Shown: positions 1-12,303 of the stretch, piece by piece
Numbering within the stretch: position 1 is the stretch's first letter
How the letters are laid out: each line of letters begins with the position of its first letter
From: Rhyacichthys aspro
Taxonomy: Eukaryota > Chordata > Actinopteri > Gobiiformes > Rhyacichthyidae
NCBI GenBank assembly: GCA_036850595.1
Contig: CM072161.1
Span: forward strand, 12,297,905-12,361,904
Direction of reading: 5' to 3'
Length of the DNA stretch: 64,000 nucleotides
Notes under the pieces: model-generated
What the model saw: the letters and a program-made list of their open reading frames with translations, nothing else
Told to the model about the DNA's origin: nothing
The model's database searches: none
Translations under genes and position numbers: made by a program

Positions 1-70
1 GTAAACCTAAACCAGAAGTAAAAAGGGTTTGTAAACATGTACCGTTATCCATTGCAGGTAACTGGTGTTG

Positions 71-2126
71 TTAGTCATTCTTGTCTTTTCTGATTCTACT
101 CTGCCTCTTGTAGTACAGTATCTGGGCCATGAGGACAGAGCTGATGCAGGCTGACACTGCATGAAACATGTTTGCAACACCATTTTCAGAGTCCTGAAAG
201 AAAAAGTGACCACAGTCTTTGTCAGGAAAGTATGGCATGAAAAAAACAGCAGTGGTCTGTCAATCATGTCTTTTACATACATACCCAAGATACGAACATA
301 ACTGCAAGAGCGCCACCAAATGATAATATCACAGATGAACCAGACAGCTGGCCCGTGTGCCCGTTGAAGTAATTAGCTCGGGCCTGAAGAAACTGCAAAT
401 AGACACAGCCAAGAAAAACAATGAAACTATGACTATAATAATATAGAAGTCTAATTAATTGAACTATTGGCAAAAGAAGTCAATACCTTACTTAAAATTA
501 AAGCTGGCAAAATGGATGCTTGCATGACTGAGATCACTGCTGCAGCCGCATAGGTGCCCAGGAGGAACATCACAGGACAGTAAACTAGGAGCAACAGCAC
601 ACCTGGCACAGTAAGACAGGGGTATTATGATTTATGGGTGGCAACTTAATATATGTAGAACATTTTGCAAAGAAAGAAATGTTTATTTATAGCATTTTTA
701 AAATTATCTTCATGGTCTCCTAATGGTCCCATCACAAAGCCTTCCTATATTACTGCCACAAGGTGGTGCACCAGTGCAACAAGGCAGTAACAGTTTTGAG
801 TCTGTTGAAAACTTTAGTGTGGTGCATTTCTTATTTAAAGCTATTAACATAATAGTTACAAATGTCAGTGTGAATTTAACCTGGGTAACTATATTATTTC
901 AATACTCATGAATTAAAGTTAAGGGAAGACTATCTCATCCAAGTACTAGTGATATAACTCATCATTCACAGAAACTGGAGATTGTTAGATTGTGTCCATA
1001 ACACGGAAACATAAACTGTGCAATAAAAAATGAATCATCAGATCAGACGAAAAGTGCTCACTGTTGCCATAACAACAGCAGGGCCAATGTTATGCTGTTG
1101 TAGCAGTGAAGAAGTGAGGTTTAAACATTAACCACAAAGTGTATTTGGAGATTAGTTTACTCACCACGTAGAGTATCACCACGATAACGAAGGATGAGGA
1201 AGACAATGGCTGCTGTCTGTGCCAAAGTGAAGAGTCTCTCACCCCAGGCACTGGATAAAGAAAAGCACAAGAAATAAGTTTGTTTGCATTGGTCAGTTGC
1301 AGTTGTATTACTTGGTTTTAAAGACTTACAAGAGTGGAAATTTGTGAGCCACTGCAAACACAACAGGACATGATAAAGCATAAAGCTGCAGCAGGACAGA
1401 TGTCAGACTCACACCCTCTGCACTTCCTCTCCACAAAATGGTCACCAACTGTGGTAGCTGCGCTGAAAGTAGACAGCAAGGTCAGATTATTGCAAATGTG
1501 TTGCCACGGTCACATTATAACCATAAACTATATCAGTGGTTTCCTCGTAAAACTATACAAAGGTAGGGAGTAACTAGCCTCAAGAGGGGGAACTTGAAGT
1601 TTATATAGTTGTTACTTGAGTATTTGTTAAAATATATTCAAATAATAAACCATAGCATAGTTCTAATATAGAGATTCTCAGTCAACCCGGTCAAAATCAA
1701 AAGAAAAGGTAAAGAACAAACTAAGAAACTATGACCAGGTGCCTTCTTCTTAACCTGTTTTTAATGAAGAAGAGCTCTCACCCAGCAACGTGTCCAGGAA
1801 AATCCAAAACCCACAGACTCTGTTTAGAACAAACTTTAGGCATGGCACTGCAAAAAACAAACAAACAAACAAAAAAACAGAATTATTACTGTTTAATGTT
1901 AGTGTTATTGACATGAGAGATAAGTTCTTATGTCTTAAAGAGATATTATTACGGACTATTTTAAGAATGCAAAGCGTCACGTGACTGGCCTTCTGGCTCA
2001 TCCCACAAACATCTGGATTTTCGCAAGACTCTCACCGTGCAAATGAAAATTGTTGAAAAACTCTCCGTAACATTTTTCTGGCATTAAATAAGTGACCAGG
2101 GTTTCTTTCAGAGCTGACGTGGCCAT
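71..2126 (-). CDS. mpdu1: mannose-P-dolichol utilization defect 1 protein
   Basis: This ER multi-pass protein is needed for use of dolichol-phosphate-linked mannose and glucose in N-glycan and GPI-anchor synthesis (family knowledge). Seven exons assemble in frame: 2126-2036, 1847-1782, 1462-1330, 1250-1165, 602-487, 383-285 and 193-71, all with AG/GT borders. The protein starts MATSALKETL, then LMPEKCY close to the human LLPEKCY. Exon 3 carries the first PQ-loop (AQLPQLVTILWRGSAEGVSL), exon 4 has AWGERLF and RYRGDTLRG, and exon 6 has NYFNGHTGQLS, an MPDU1 hallmark. The second loop lacks the PQ dipeptide, as in human MPDU1. The tail is lysine-rich (KRQSRIRKDKND). The start is the first in-frame ATG in exon 1 and matches the human N-terminal length. 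The gene is divergent from tm4sf5. Identity is secure; which fish paralog it is cannot be told. Confidence 0.93.
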
Positions 2127-3239
2127 TGTGAGTCGGCTGTCGCAGGAAGAAATCTTCAAAGTTCTCCAAAAAGTCCCAACGCTGCAGCCGTAGGTAGCTA
2201 CTGCCCCAACAATGAGGGTTGAGGGTGAGCGCTGATTGGTCACTGCCCCGGAAGTGCAAGTGACTTTAAAAGTAGCTTTACCAAAACAGACAAAATCCCA
2301 AGATGTACTACATAACCTATTAGTTAAATTAATTAATAATTGATTTTTAATATAAAACAATTGATTAAATGCATGTAATGTTAATAAAGTAAATAACGCA
2401 AAAATAATCAGTAGTCTTATTTAGGTCAGTTAGGTTAGCAAGTGAGTCAGCTAGCTAAAGATTTAAAAATGTGTTTGTTACTTTTTGCGTAATTTTATTA
2501 TCTGATTAAGATAATTCCTCTTCCTTTTTTTAGAGTCTGAGTTTAAAGCCGCACTGAAAGCTCTTTATACATAAGGACTTGTTTTTAAAGAGGTTTTACT
2601 GCTGGTTTAGTAAAGTCCATTGTGATAAAAAAGTTGTCTATACTTTACTTTTATTTCGATATTTAAATGTTTTGATAATGGTAGGCTTTGTGACTTTCTA
2701 GCTAAAAGGTCATGCCCAAACATAGAAATGATGACACTTATTAATGTTTGGCAGAGAAATGTCAGTGACTCATTGTTTGTGCTTCATTCGCTTCCAGTTA
2801 AAGTGCCACAGGTCCAACGTTCAGGTATGTACACATCAATATATCATCATCACACAATGTAGGCCACATGACTGGTTACTTTAAATAAGTCCTCAAACAA
2901 ACCAACTCGACAAACTGTATACTATGTGAAGACATTAGCAACCCAGCTTTATTTAAACAATGATTCAATAATAAGGAACAGACTGTCTTTGTATTGCCGA
3001 ATTATCTTAGAATGAGTCACATTCATTTGTGTGGCCTATCCCAAACTGTGTTTGCTTATGTTATCTGGTTTGTCATTTCGCCTCCCACACCCTAACATCA
3101 GTTTCAGTAGCTCGTCTTTAAGTGCATACACATTTCTCTCTTGAAGCCAGTTTGAGTGGAGCTTCTCTCTGAAAGCAGGAAGGATTTTTATATAGCACCA
3201 AGACAAGTTATACCACCAGAGCAAGTTTCTTCGGCCAAC
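2127..3239. promoter_or_regulatory. divergent mpdu1 / tm4sf5 intergenic region
   Basis: About 1.1 kb separates the two start codons and no coding exon is visible. The sequence is AT-rich with no evident CpG island. It contains three exact AP-1/TRE heptamers, TGAGTCA at 2443-2449, TGACTCA at 2766-2772 and TGAGTCA at 3013-3019. By position it should hold the promoters of both genes; transcription start sites cannot be read from the sequence. Confidence 0.5.
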
Positions 3240-4426
3240 ATGTGCACTGGAAGATGTTCCCGTTGCATTGCTGTGGCTTTGTATCCACTGGCACTTATTT
3301 CCATTATCTGTAACATAGTGCTGTTCTTTCCTGGAGGGGAAGTCAAATACGCCAAAGATGGACATATCACAGAAGAGGTCAAATACATGGGAGGACTTGT
3401 AGGAGGTGGTATAATGGTAAGCATTAATGTAAATATGTGTCTTTGCTAAAAAGTGGTAAATGTTGGCCTGAAGGAGATTTTACTTATCTGTTGTTGGTCT
3501 TGTATTAATGTTATATGTTAAAATAGACAACTGATTGAGTAAAGTGCAGAAAATCTTGTTTTCGTCTTAGGTGTTGATCCCAGCACTTTACATCCACTTG
3601 ACTGGTAAACAGGGCTGCTGTGGAAATCGCTGTGGGGTGAGAATGTATTCTAACCATAACTTTAATAACATATGAGCATATCTCAGTTTACAATGTTGTC
3701 ACTGTGACAAGAAAACACACACAAGCCACACTGGAAATAAATGTGAGGAATGTAAGAGGTGAAACTAGTGTCAGGGCACAGCAGAAAGTCTGTTCTTCAT
3801 AAACTCATAAACTCATAAACCAATAACAATATTAGTAAGAGGTCTCAGGAGAAAGTGTGAGAAATGTTTTGACCTTGTGCTAATCATTTCACTTTTGCAG
3901 ATGTTTTTGTCCATTGCTTTTGCTGCAGTGGGTGTGGCCGGTGCCCTTTATAGTTTCATTGTGGCAATCCTGGGTTTGCAGAATGGGCCTCTCTGCCGCG
4001 TTCTTCTAGTTTGGACAACACCTTTTAAAGACAGGTAACACAGGGTGATGTCCTTGTGACTATTCCTGTAATGGTCATGAGGGTTGTTGATAAAACGTCC
4101 TCTTGTTTGCACAGAGACAGCAGCTACCTGTCTGACAGCACATGGTGGGGAACATGCACAGAGCCCGAGAACATTGTGCAGTTTCACATTGGGTTGTTTA
4201 GTACTCTGCTGGCCACTAGCTGTCTGCAGCTGGTGCTTTGTGCCATCCAAATGATCAACGGTCTCTTTGGCTGTTTGTGTGGAACTTGCATGGAAAAAGG
4301 GGTGAGCTCATTCTTTCATTTGAAATATATTTATATAAAAAATGCTTTATATGTTGCTTATGCCTCATTTTTAAAGTATGCTAATTATGTTACCTGTTGC
4401 ATTTCATGTATTTCCAGCCACTGTAA
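3240..4426 (+). CDS. tm4sf5: transmembrane 4 L6 family member 5
   Basis: This is a four-pass membrane protein of the L6 (TM4SF) family, unrelated to true tetraspanins. Family members act at the plasma or lysosomal membrane with integrins and amino-acid transporters. Five exons (3240-3416, 3571-3636, 3901-4034, 4115-4301, 4418-4426) give a closed 190-residue frame; human TM4SF5 has 197. The N-terminus MCTGRCSRCI is nearly the human MCTGKCARCV, followed by the first helix. GGLVGGGIMV and GKQGCCGNRCGMF correspond to the second helix and its CCGNRC loop. The large loop carries NGPLCR and a W-x-x-C motif (STWWGTC), and the last helix ends in FGCLCGTC. The final exon encodes only Pro-Leu-stop. TM4SF5 is chosen over TM4SF1/4 because of the sequence and because mink1, a neighbour of human TM4SF5, lies in the same window. 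A polyadenylation hexamer AATAAA is at 4716-4721. Confidence 0.88.
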
Positions 4427-5477
4427 CTTGGTCCAGTGCCTCGTTCATCATCAGTCAAATGGCGATCCCTGCTGGTGGATTAGGAGTAATGGTTTTGGTT
4501 CTATTCTGCTGAAAGCTCTTTCAAATTTTTAACATATTTTTTTATAAATTTATATTAGTTATTTTTTACTTATTCTCCAATGAATTTATTTTGTTGCCCT
4601 ACTAAGTGAGTAAAACATGAAGCATGAAGATTGTTTTCATTGATCAATTTTAATAGTTGTAAATTCAACAATGTCTTTGTCAGTATTCACATCTATACAA
4701 ATGTTTGGTGTCATAAATAAAATAGCTACACCTTTTTTACTGTAAACCCTGACCTGCTTGTTTGCTCTTGAAAATGTTGTACATGGAATGCAGTATGTAT
4801 TTTGTATATTCACTGAGGCAGTGAGGTTGTCAAATAAAAGTTTCATAAAAAGGCATTATGTAGTGATTTTAAAGGCAAATACTGGGTCCCAAATAAAACA
4901 GGAAAATAACAATTGGTGCAAAAAAAACACTTACAGTTTGGTATAAAGTATTCAGTGGCAAAGAAAGACATTAAATATAGATATTGCTAATTAATTGGCA
5001 GGTAAAAGACAGCAGTGCTGACGAAGGTGAACATTGGCACACTATAGACATGGTTTCTTTCAGGTCACATAACACTGAGCTCACACGTAATAACATTTGG
5101 GAGTGGCTGTTTAGGCTAGGTTCAGTCAAAAAATTTACTCATACTGTTTACTGCAAAAGATTAAATACATACATAATACACAACACATTTCAGGCAACAA
5201 AACTGCAAAGACTAAAAAATTGCTGAGAATTAGCCATAAAATAAACTGGAGTGTCTGAGTCAAAAAAGTAGATAAAGTTTATATAACCACTTTTTTGTTT
5301 CAACAGTTTTAAAAAACTATGAATTAAAAACATAATATTTAAAACACTGTTTTAGATAAAAATAGTCGAGTTTGGCAGAGGCAGTTAATTTGAACATGAT
5401 CAGGAACAAGAAAATGCCCTAAAAACAGGGAAAATGACTAACTAAAAATGCTGTATTAATGCTTTATAAAGGGCTAC
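4427..5477. other. convergent 3' region of tm4sf5 and slc25a15
   Basis: No coding exon is visible. The AATAAA at 4716-4721 (+) suits tm4sf5. The TTTATT at 4585-4590, which is AATAAA on the minus strand, suits slc25a15. If both are used, the two 3' UTRs overlap tail to tail by more than 100 bases. The remaining sequence is AT-rich and shows no repeat that I recognise. Confidence 0.5.
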
Positions 5478-7283
5478 TCAGCTGTCAAACTGTTTCATCA
5501 TGAGCTTTCGGCTGGCTTCATATCCCAGGAACAGCGCTCCATTAGCAGGAAAAGTTCGGACCATAGTGGGAGTGAGACCAGAGTAAAGTGCCCTTGTGCC
5601 TATAAAAAGAAAAAGAGATGGCAACCGTGAAGATAGTTTTCCATGGCAGAGGTATAGCCAATCACTTAAAATTGCATTATTGCATACCTTCGGTACGTGC
5701 GATTGTCATTAAAGTTTTGAAAAAGCCTGACTGTTTCCCCGTCATAGACATGACCTGAATCCTAGACTTGACACAGTCCATCGGATAAACCACCAGCCAC
5801 AGGCATCCACCTCCAAAACCACCACTGAAGATGATTGGAAACACACCTGAAGAACAAAGTCACACAGCTGCATTAATACAGAAATCAAACATCTGCTGCA
5901 TCTGGGTAGGCACTTACTACTGAATGCTTTACAGCAGACTATTCTATTGTACACTTTTTTGCCATCATAGTCATAATATTATGATTAAAATCAGTTACCT
6001 ATGTCATCTTTGTCACATTTCAGGTGTTCAGCGAAGGCCGAACGACACAGCTCGTAGGCTCCGAAGAAGCAGAAGTAGCCAGGGACCTCTCTGGCTATAG
6101 TTGTGGTTAGACCTTGGAAGAAGCCCATTGGTCCCTCGTTCCTCATTATTGTCTTAACCACTGACCACACTGTGCTTTAAGAGAGCAGAGGGAGGAGCTT
6201 ACATTACATTCAAAACACACAAAATGTTACAAAATAATACTGTCCGCTGCTATATTGCTCTTTAATATCAGGTCTGTGGCTTTGAACAAGTCTACAAATG
6301 GCATGATTTTAATCGCATACATATTAAATCGAAAGTGCCAGTTAAAGAAGAAAGGTCAAGACAAATTCTGCATATGCAAGGCATAAGGCCCACAACTTTG
6401 GACAACATATTTTCTGTTCCCAACTTCACTTAATGAATCATACTCAGTTAAAAGTAAATGACAACAAATATATCCCCTCACTTCTGACTACTGCCAATCT
6501 TTCCTGAAGCCTCCATCTCATACATGGCTTGCAATCGACACTTGACGAGTTCAGTGGGGCAGAGCACCAGGGATGAGAAAATGGATGCCACTGAGCCCGC
6601 ACAGGCCTTCTGCATATCACTGAAAAGAGAAGACACAAACAGATGTGAGTCAGAGTGAGTGAGTTTTCAAGTGATGTTGGGATCGGTTACTTGCCTCAGG
6701 ACAGCATCACTGTGTAGACCAGCTATAACACGAATGACCTGCTGGCAGAAACCATAGCTCATGAAGAGCACGGAGTTTTCAGCAATATTGGCCATGAGCG
6801 CTGGTGTAGTGCCTTGGTAGAGACCACGCACACCCACATGTCTGTAGGTGGAAACTAAACAATGAATGAAGCCTCGATACATCGAAGGGAAGGTCTGCAT
6901 CTTGACTTTTGCAGTGTCCAAAGGCTGACCACTAAAGACACACGCAGCACCTCCTTAGGAAAGATAAATGCAAGGGGGAAAAAGTCAAAATGCAGAAAAG
7001 CAGTGGTGCAAATCAAAGTTTAAACTGCGAACAAAGAAGTAAATCAAAGAGCTTGTGTTGGGTTGCTCTCCACTGAGCAGTACAAACAGAGAGAAATGAG
7101 CCGGAAAAAGACAGCAGTCATCAGAAAACCTTACAATGTCAAATAGCCACTGGCAACCCAGATTTCACACATTCAAATACTCAGTGCGTGGAACTGATGG
7201 CAGGTCATCTGAGGGAAAGAGTCCTTACCTATGGCTCCTGCAGAGAGGTCGATAATGGCCTGAACCACTGGATGTGGGGCCAT
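5478..7283 (-). CDS. slc25a15: mitochondrial ornithine transporter (SLC25A15/ORC1)
   Basis: This inner-membrane carrier exchanges cytosolic ornithine for mitochondrial citrulline in the urea cycle and in arginine/polyamine metabolism. Six exons (7283-7229, 6953-6695, 6619-6482, 6174-5999, 5846-5688, 5599-5478) give a closed frame of about 300 residues, the usual carrier size. All three mitochondrial-carrier repeats show the P-x-D/E-x-x-K/R signature: QPLDTAKVKMQ (repeat 1), CPTELVKCRLQ (repeat 2) and YPMDCVKSRIQ (repeat 3). NIAENSVLFM and GFCQQV are ornithine-carrier hallmarks. The start MAPHPVVQAIIDL aligns with human MKSNPAIQAAIDL. Intron 2 has a GC donor (6694-6693), required because the only nearby GT would create a stop codon. 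Whether this is the a or b copy is not decidable. Confidence 0.94.
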
Positions 7284-10200
7284 TGTGTCTTTTCCTTTTG
7301 TAAGCTACAAGAGATTTGAAAGGTGAAGGAAAGCAAATTAAGAATAATATAGCTTCAAAGTCAAACACACACTACACATATTCTAGTAAATATTATCATG
7401 TAATTATATTAAATATGTTAATGGCTGATAGAGGTAAGCTACCAATCCTTTATAACCTTGCAACAAGAGGTAACCTCTGATGCAACTTTGCCGTGTTGTT
7501 ACTACAAGCACAACTATTGTGTAAAGCTAGAGGGCGACCCCTTCTATTACTTAAATCTTACATCTTTCAAAGGCATATCTTTACACTTTCACTAAAAATG
7601 AAAACTTAATCCCAAACAATACGACAGAAAACTTTATCCATATACATAATGCTCTTATTTCTTTACTTTTTTTCTCCCAATTAGTTATTTGTTAGTAACT
7701 TTTGCGTTCAGATTTAGAGGTTACCATAAATATATTGTCATTTGCTCATAACAAAATAGAAATGCCTTAAAGTCAAAAAGGTTGAAAACACATACAGACC
7801 TTGTATGAAGGTGATGGAGTCAGGACGCCAGTGTGCTAATATTAGATAGAGTCTCCTTTGTACTTTACGGATGACCACATGCTAGTTTAGCCTCTCCAAC
7901 AATGTACATTTTATCTCAAGCGTTTACATCATCTTTTAGTCTATTCGATGAAAGGTTGGGCCATCAGTGATAAAGATGAGGTGCTCAGGCTCTGGTCTGT
8001 GGACTGCTGCATGTCAGTTTCAGGAGGAAGCTAAATGAAGACGTCTCACTCTGACTCTTCTTTAAACTACTAATCTGTCGTTGTAATTTTTAAGCTAATT
8101 TTTCACTTACGGTTTTACCATTTAGTTAAGTAGGTTGCAGTCTTCCCTGCATGGTTTGTACATCTAACAAAGACTTTACACGTTTTTATAGAAAGTATGT
8201 GAGGTGTCTGTCTGTTTATAATAAAATCTTTGGGCAGACGGCGTGGGAAAGTAAAGCTTCCGGTTCATGCGTGTCCATTTTTCACCATGTGATACTTTTG
8301 CAGCGCCATCTGGTGGTAATTTTACATTTAACACCGTGGGGCGTTGATTAAATTAAAGTGCGTAAACACACAGAGAGGCCTATGTGCAAAAGCCTTTGGG
8401 CAGATGTAAATACTGTTAATTAAGATTGCTTTCAAACATTGAAAGCATTCAAAACATTGAGTCAAATTGAATAGTTTAAATTAAGAGACAGAAGAATTTT
8501 GAACAAACAACCCTTCAAGTTCATCTAAAAACTGTGAGTACTTAGAAGAATTAATGCTGTTTCAAAAATTGGCGATAGTGGTCACACTATCTGATTTACT
8601 CACTTGCATTTTCCAAATTGCTAAAAATAACATCAATCCTATTTTAAATGTTACTCTTCTACAGTATTTCTTCAAATGTACCTAAAACTCTTAGTATAAA
8701 TTATATTAGCATAGTAATCTATAAAGTAACAATATCTGACATTCATTTTCTGTCAGCTTTATTCTACAGACTGGTGTAGTTCATTGTGAAACTTGTACTT
8801 AAAAAAGGTAAAACCGTGGATTAATCATGTTATTTTTGTGTATTATCCCTTTGACTTTGCCCTCAAGTTAAAACAAGTAAGTAAAAATAAAAATAAAAAG
8901 CACTGTTTGTGATTTAGAGTAACAGATGATGTGTTTTAGTGATTTTAACTTAATCTTTATCTTTACTTACTGGAATGCACAGTAAACTACACCGTGTTGT
9001 CCTCAGCTTATTAACAGGTGCCCAAATACCATCTGTCTTAATGAAGAAGTGTCTGCAGATTAAACACATGTGCTCTCAGTCTGTGGGCTTCATCCTTAAG
9101 AACTCAGATCAGCGATGGCTTACCACAGTCTGGACTTTGACACAGTGCCTCGTCAGTGCAGACCTTTAAACAGTGATAAGACCGAGCCAGAGACGACACC
9201 AGAGCGTTTTTCATACCATTTAGTCTTTTATCAAAAACATTGACGCTGTCTACATCACAGACAAGATTCATCAATATTCTGTTTGAAACAATTTGCCATG
9301 AACAGATTGACCCCATGCCCATCCCTTCCCCCGGAGCAAACTCCACTATACACAGTTTACATAGCCATAGTTCCTGTTCAGTCTTTGTACAAGTTCACAT
9401 CATTATCAAAGTATTATCAATAAATTTAAAATACATACAATTCTCTATCCATTGTAATTATAGGCGCCCTCTTGATTGTACGTACAGTATCATTTCCCAC
9501 AGTTAGAGTCCGACAGGTCACAAAATGTGTCTTTGTTGCCATCCCGAGCACCCAAGTGGCACGTCATGATGAAAGCAGAATACCTCAATTTGGACAAAAA
9601 CACGATGAGTGCTGTGTCAAGACTTTGAATTTTTTTTTTTTTTTTAAATCTGAGTCTTTAATAACCTTCTCAGACTCTTCAAGGAGCTTTACGACCAACT
9701 GTTAAGTCTGCCTGGACATGAGATTATGAGGTACAGTCACCAAATCTTGATAATCCCCAATGAAAGAGTTACACTGAAAGAATAACAACGATAATTTGAA
9801 AACGATCACTTACTTAATAAATACTCGCATAATGGTAAAAATAAACTATAACTTGTTTGTGTGTGGATTTGGCAATTAATGAAGTCAGTTCTGAGCACAA
9901 ATTGCTGGCAGTGGTCTGTTAACACCAATTTAAACTGTTTTAGTTCCAAAGGACAAAAAATGGTACAAACTGTACTCATTAAACCTGTTGTTTTTGCACA
10001 GGAAAGTGGCACAAGAAACTTTGGCACCAGAATTGAACTGGCGTTGTGCACATCCTTGACATAATGCTAAACATGGAAGTATGGAAGACTTGTCGTTTCC
10101 AGAAGCTGGTTTGAAAATTTTACAGGAAAATGACAGAAAACAATGAAACAAAACACTAATAATTACATCCAGGCACTTGAGTATTTCCCCTTAAACAGAC

Positions 10201-12303
10201 TCTTAGTGGAGTGTTGGTTTTAGTACAGTTGCCTGTTGAGTTATCAATATAATCAATACTTCACATCATGTTCAATGTAACAGCGTGATAAGCATAATGT
10301 ATCGGCAACAGGCTTAAGCTCCTGTAATAAAAGGATAACACAGCAATCTAAATGTGGGAAAAGCTACCAGTGTCAAAAACACATCAAGAAAGCCTTCTTC
10401 TTTTGTACCCTGTAGACACACAGCCAGGTCCCAGAATGAAGAGTTGGCTCAGAGCAGTTAGCTCATTGTACACCAGTGTGTCCAAAAGCCTGCAGTGGGT
10501 CAAACTCTGGATCAGCAGATCTGGATACAGTACATAACCCGACAAAAACTGTAAGTTACACCATTCTCAAGAAAGACACTGTTCTCAACAAAAAGTCAGA
10601 GTTGTTCAAATCATTATTTGGCGCAGCGTCTGTTCTTTTTAAATAACGTCAGTAGCTGATTTCATTGTCTCCTCGGAATTGTTGTTAGACTTTTTTGGCA
10701 ATTTTTTGACAGCAGCAAAAAATGTTCTGATGGAAGTAATGAGAGGGTTGTGAGTGAGAACAGCACTCCATTTAAAACAAAACCCATTTTCAAGAAAAAG
10801 AGTCTGATTGATCCACAAAGAGTGACAGAGTGACATGAATTTTTTTCTTTTTTTTTTGTTTTGTTTTGTTTTTTGCTTCACTTTTTGGCCAAACCTCAGC
10901 TTCTTGAAGCCAAACAACAGAACAACAGAGTGCTTACATTGTGGCTGAAGAAGTAGGCACAGAAACGAAACAAAACTAGACTGTTATCATGTTTCTGACA
11001 AACACAGTAAGGCAATCTGATCACGGTTTACTAATTGCAATATAAGGTTTATGTTTGCTGTAAGGTTTGTCGTATTAACAATTTAGACTCAGGTAAGAAA
11101 CAACACGTGTTTCCTTTTTCACAACCCATTTTTAAAATCACCTGTAAAAACAGCTACAATCGAAAATGAGGCACTTTATAAAAGAGTATATAGATATCTA
11201 GGCTATATAGTATTACTCATTATACTGTATGTATATTGTATATCTTATATACTGTTCCATTGTAATGTGTTACTTTATAGAAGAATTAAGTCATGAAATG
11301 AGGAAAACAAACCACAGTATGTGCAATAGTTCAGATCATTAAACTACTCTACATACTATAGTACATACTGCAGAGGAATACATCGTTTTTAAATAGAAAA
11401 AACAGTAGCCAAAGTTTTTCCTTCAGTTTTCTGTGCTACACATTGGATCAAAATGGCACACATACAACAACTATATGGCACGAATATCTCGAGAAATTTC
11501 CCTCTAACCTGTAATGTTCATTTTATTCAAGTCAAATGCTTTCACATCCACGAGACCAAAGCGAGTTCACTCATTTGTTAATGACTAGGTGTACTGTAAC
11601 TTGCTTGTGTGTTGTTGCATCTATATTTAGCTTTAACAAAATAATTGAAATCTATGTAGCGTTTATGCTGTTTACGTGGAACTCTACCAGCCCAATTAAT
11701 TGCTTGTCAAATGAAGAAAAGCTGCCGTTTGCATTTTAAACCCCTTGAGTAGCACAAGAAAACTTTTCAGGAAGCAAATGCTTTTCTGGGACACCATAAT
11801 AATGAAACCAAATATGTTTGCAGCGACAAGTGTCCGTGTGGCTGCATTCCCTTTTTTTTTTTTTACTTTGAATCAAAGTGACATTTGATGAGGATTATCA
11901 AAGAACATATTGCAGGATAAAAAATGCACTTTGAAAATTTCAGGTCAACTTCTTCCAACTTCATCAGAAAACACGGCAGAGGTGAAGGTGTTTTGATATT
12001 CCCTGAAACCTCTAGTGAATAGCTTGGTTGATTGATATTGAGTGCTGTGATCACATGGGTCTGATTGAAGTGAGTCACAGGCACAACAACGTGGTCACCA
12101 TCAAATGTCAGTTTCATTCAAAACAAACAGAAACCCTCTCCCTTAACGTGAACGCCTGTATGTGTATGTGTGTTTTTGGCACACATTTGGTTGAGTAAAA
12201 CCAGCAAACAGGTAAAAGTTTAGTGTCCAGTGTAGTAGCAACAGATTTGGCTGCGATGCGAGGTGTCACACTGGCGTCATCCTCAGATCCGAGGAGGACT
12301 GAG
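7284..12303. other. non-coding region: slc25a15 upstream, irs4 3' region
   Basis: No exon of a recognisable protein is visible in about 5 kb; the open frames are short and show no family similarity. The right part lies directly downstream of the irs4 stop codon, so much of it is probably irs4 3' UTR, as IRS genes usually have long ones. The sequence is AT-rich, with poly(T) runs at 9629-9645, a (GTTTT)n-like tract at 10848-10875, and an AT-rich TATA/ATAT stretch at 11180-11260. The left end should contain the slc25a15 promoter, though no clear core element was found. Confidence 0.45.

Noticed and set aside
8290..8306. 'GCGCCATCTGGTGG' motif (also variants near 37225 and 50376) as SINE tails
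   Set aside because: The motif is common in fish repeats but no head, A/B boxes or duplication is present; it is too short to call an element.
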